A stretch of DNA of 64,000 nucleotides, from assembly GCF_019599465.1 (NCBI RefSeq), contig NZ_RKLR01000002.1:1-64000 (forward strand), written 5' to 3'. Source of the stretch: Haloarcula rubra. Its GTDB lineage: Archaea > Halobacteriota > Halobacteria > Halobacteriales > Haloarculaceae. The position numbers and the translations under genes were made by a program. Below are positions 62,947 to 64,000 of the stretch, in pieces. The first letter of the stretch is position 1. Each line of letters starts with the position of its first letter. The notes below the pieces were generated by a model, which worked only from the letters and a program-made list of their open reading frames with translations, was not told the origin of the DNA and searched no databases.

Positions 62947-63210
62947 ATGGTCACGCCCGGTGAGGTGTACGTCCTCCTCGTGACCGCGATGGCACTGGTC
63001 GCGCTCGCCGTGGCGATTCCGGTCCTCCTCCGCATCGTCGTCGACGGCCGTGCGCGGTTGGGCGAGGAGCCACCGGCCCACCCGGACGAGGGAGCGAACC
63101 CCGGCGCGGGCGGCCAGTCGGTCGACCCGGACCGCCCCCGCTGTCCCCACTGTGGCACCGAGAACGACGCCGACTTCGTCTACTGTCGGGAGTGTCTGGA
63201 ACAGTTGTGA
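62947..63210 (+). CDS. membrane-anchored zinc-ribbon protein (87 residues)
   Basis: The frame has an N-terminal helix (YVLLVTAMALVALAVAIPVL), a Pro/Gly/Glu-rich spacer and a C-terminal zinc ribbon (CPHCGTENDADFVYCRECLE). This single-helix plus zinc-ribbon layout is frequent in haloarchaea with no known function. Confidence 0.72.
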   Translation: MVTPGEVYVLLVTAMALVALAVAIPVLLRIVVDGRARLGEEPPAHPDEGANPGAGGQSVDPDRPRCPHCGTENDADFVYCRECLEQL

Positions 63211-63245
63211 GCGACGGTGTCACTCGAAGCGTGGTTCAGTAGAAA

Positions 63246-63327
63246 CGCCAGGACTGGGATTTGAACCCAGAATCCCGAAAGGGAACACGCTTTCCAGGCG
63301 TGCGCCTTACCGTTCGGCCATCCTGGC
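63246..63327 (-). tRNA. tRNA-Ser (anticodon GGA)
   Basis: The minus strand from 63327 reads GCCAGGATGGCCGAACGG and ends TCCTGGCG at 63246. The anticodon stem encloses CTGGAAA with GGA. A variable arm and a TTCAAATC T-loop complete 82 bases. CCA is not encoded. Confidence 0.96.
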
Positions 63328-63355
63328 ACGCAGTCGAGTGTGCGGGGTCGGTCGG

Positions 63356-63559
63356 TTAAGGACTTTCGTTTCCGGGCAGGCGTCCGTCCGCCGCGTAAGT
63401 CAGCGCCGTCGCGGCCGCGGCGACGACGACGGCGACGGCGGCCTTCGCCGGGACGGTGACACCGGCCCCGAAGAGCAGTTCGTACCCCTGTACGAGGACG
63501 AGGAAGGCCAGCGCCGCCACGACGCCCCACAGGAGGCTGGATTTCGTCTTCGGGTCCAT
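63356..63559 (-). CDS. small two-helix membrane protein
   Basis: A 67-residue protein starting MDPKTKSSLLWGVVAALAFL with a second helix VPAKAAVAVVVAAAATALTY. Its ATG overlaps the TGA of ridA (TGATG), so it is co-translated. No family recognised. Confidence 0.65.
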   Translation of the reverse strand: MDPKTKSSLLWGVVAALAFLVLVQGYELLFGAGVTVPAKAAVAVVVAAAATALTYAADGRLPGNESP

Positions 63560-63921
63560 CACGTCGTGGCGACGGCCGCCCCCTTCGGGAGAGCGTCGAC
63601 GCCGACGGCCGACCGGGCAGGCGGGTCGCGCTCGAAGAACGTCCCGTAGGCGGCGTTCGTCTCGTCGAAGTCCTCGATGTCCGCCAGATAGACGGTCACC
63701 TTCAGCACGTCGTCGAGGCTGGACCCCGCTTCCTCGAGGACGGCCCGGAGGTTCGAGAGAGCCTGTTCGGTCTGGTCGGCGACCGACGCGTCGGCCCGCA
63801 GCTCCCCGTCCGGCGTGAGCGCTATCTGGCCGGCCGTGAACACGAGGTCCTCGGTTGTCGTCGCCTGACTGTACGCGCCGACGGCGGCGGGCGCGTCGTC
63901 GGTGTGGACGGTGCGTCTCAT
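63559..63921 (-). CDS. RidA family imine/enamine deaminase
   Basis: The 120-residue protein has VHTDDAPAAVGAYSQATTTE, LVFTAGQIALTPDGELR, ALSNLRAVLEEAGSSLDDVL, KVTVYLADIEDFDETNAAYG and PPARSAVGVDALPKGAAV with the active-site Arg in PARSAV. It hydrolyses reactive 2-aminoacrylate-type enamines made by PLP enzymes such as threonine dehydratase. An upstream gene on the same strand may be such an enzyme, cut by the window end. Confidence 0.93.
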   Translation of the reverse strand: MRRTVHTDDAPAAVGAYSQATTTEDLVFTAGQIALTPDGELRADASVADQTEQALSNLRAVLEEAGSSLDDVLKVTVYLADIEDFDETNAAYGTFFERDPPARSAVGVDALPKGAAVATT

Positions 63922-63957
63922 ACCGACAGGGGTCGCGCCAGCCGTATAAAACGCCCG

Positions 63958-64000
63958 TCAGACCAGCACTTCGACCTCGTAGCCGCTCTCGCGGAGGGCC
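63958..64000 (-). CDS. C-terminal end of an unidentified gene, cut by the window edge
   Basis: Only the last 13 codons are visible, reading ALRESGYEVEVLV followed by TGA at 63958-63960. The ending is compatible with an ACT-domain C-terminus such as that of threonine dehydratase, and RidA follows 37 bases downstream. Too short for a firm call. Confidence 0.35.
   Translation of the reverse strand, partial: ALRESGYEVEVLV

Overview
The window is a stretch of a haloarchaeal (class Halobacteria) main chromosome. The evidence is a haloarchaeal-type 16S gene, a tRNA-Ala in the 16S-23S spacer, very high GC with acidic predicted proteins, CTTAAG-type rRNA promoter boxes, the chromosomal protein MC1, a thermosome, a fused Kae1-Bud32, and many short-leader or leaderless TATA promoters. 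It is mostly ordinary core genome. I found no insertion sequence, integrase or CRISPR array, and the exact genus cannot be read from the sequence alone.

Region 1 (1-3.1 kb, minus strand) is the 5' part of a ribosomal RNA operon: three tandem promoters, 16S, tRNA-Ala(TGC), an internal spacer promoter and the first part of 23S, with MC1 upstream. A long inverted repeat flanks the 16S gene; such stems are the usual substrate of the splicing endonuclease EndA, encoded at 11.7 kb. Region 2 (3.3-15.2 kb) holds an AbrB-type protein, pyrD, pheS-pheT, a predicted seven-bladed propeller protein, trpS next to endA, and a NucS-like zinc-finger protein. Region 3 (15.4-26.4 kb) carries a Ski2/Brr2-type helicase, an NmrA-type reductase, lipoyl synthase and a 2-oxoacid dehydrogenase gene set (E1alpha, E1beta, E2, E3). 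Region 4 (26.4-35.3 kb) has membrane proteins, an aldo/keto reductase, prephenate dehydratase, Hsp20 plus peroxiredoxin, leuS and an ornithine cyclodeaminase-family enzyme.

Region 5 (35.3-36.1 kb) is the clearest non-ordinary stretch: a promoter with a palindromic operator-like element, a 48-residue orphan peptide, a broken transporter tail that resembles ChrA, and a series of hairpins ending at the thermosome gene. Region 6 (36.1-49.6 kb) holds the thermosome, nadE, tRNA-Gly, two signalling proteins, an RFC small subunit, the S24e-S27ae-Kae1/Bud32 cluster and rdgB. Region 7 (49.7-55.8 kb) has a membrane transducer without an ectodomain, a PIN-like protein with a 34-codon partner, a TrkA-type protein and two secreted paralogues with a duplicated promoter. 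Region 8 (55.9-64 kb) holds RNase Z, several redox enzymes, a PAS kinase, tRNA-Ser and ridA.

The most interesting signals not explained by gene calls are: (a) a family of about 60-70 bp repeat units beginning with TAGCGAGG whose first three bases are the stop codon of the preceding gene, at two loci and with a related hairpin array at a third; (b) the duplicated 5' regions of the two secreted paralogues, one of which carries a long Asn-Glu-Thr-rich insertion inside its domain; and (c) the PIN-like gene overlapping a 34-codon upstream reading frame. No complete new system is demonstrated; these are candidates.
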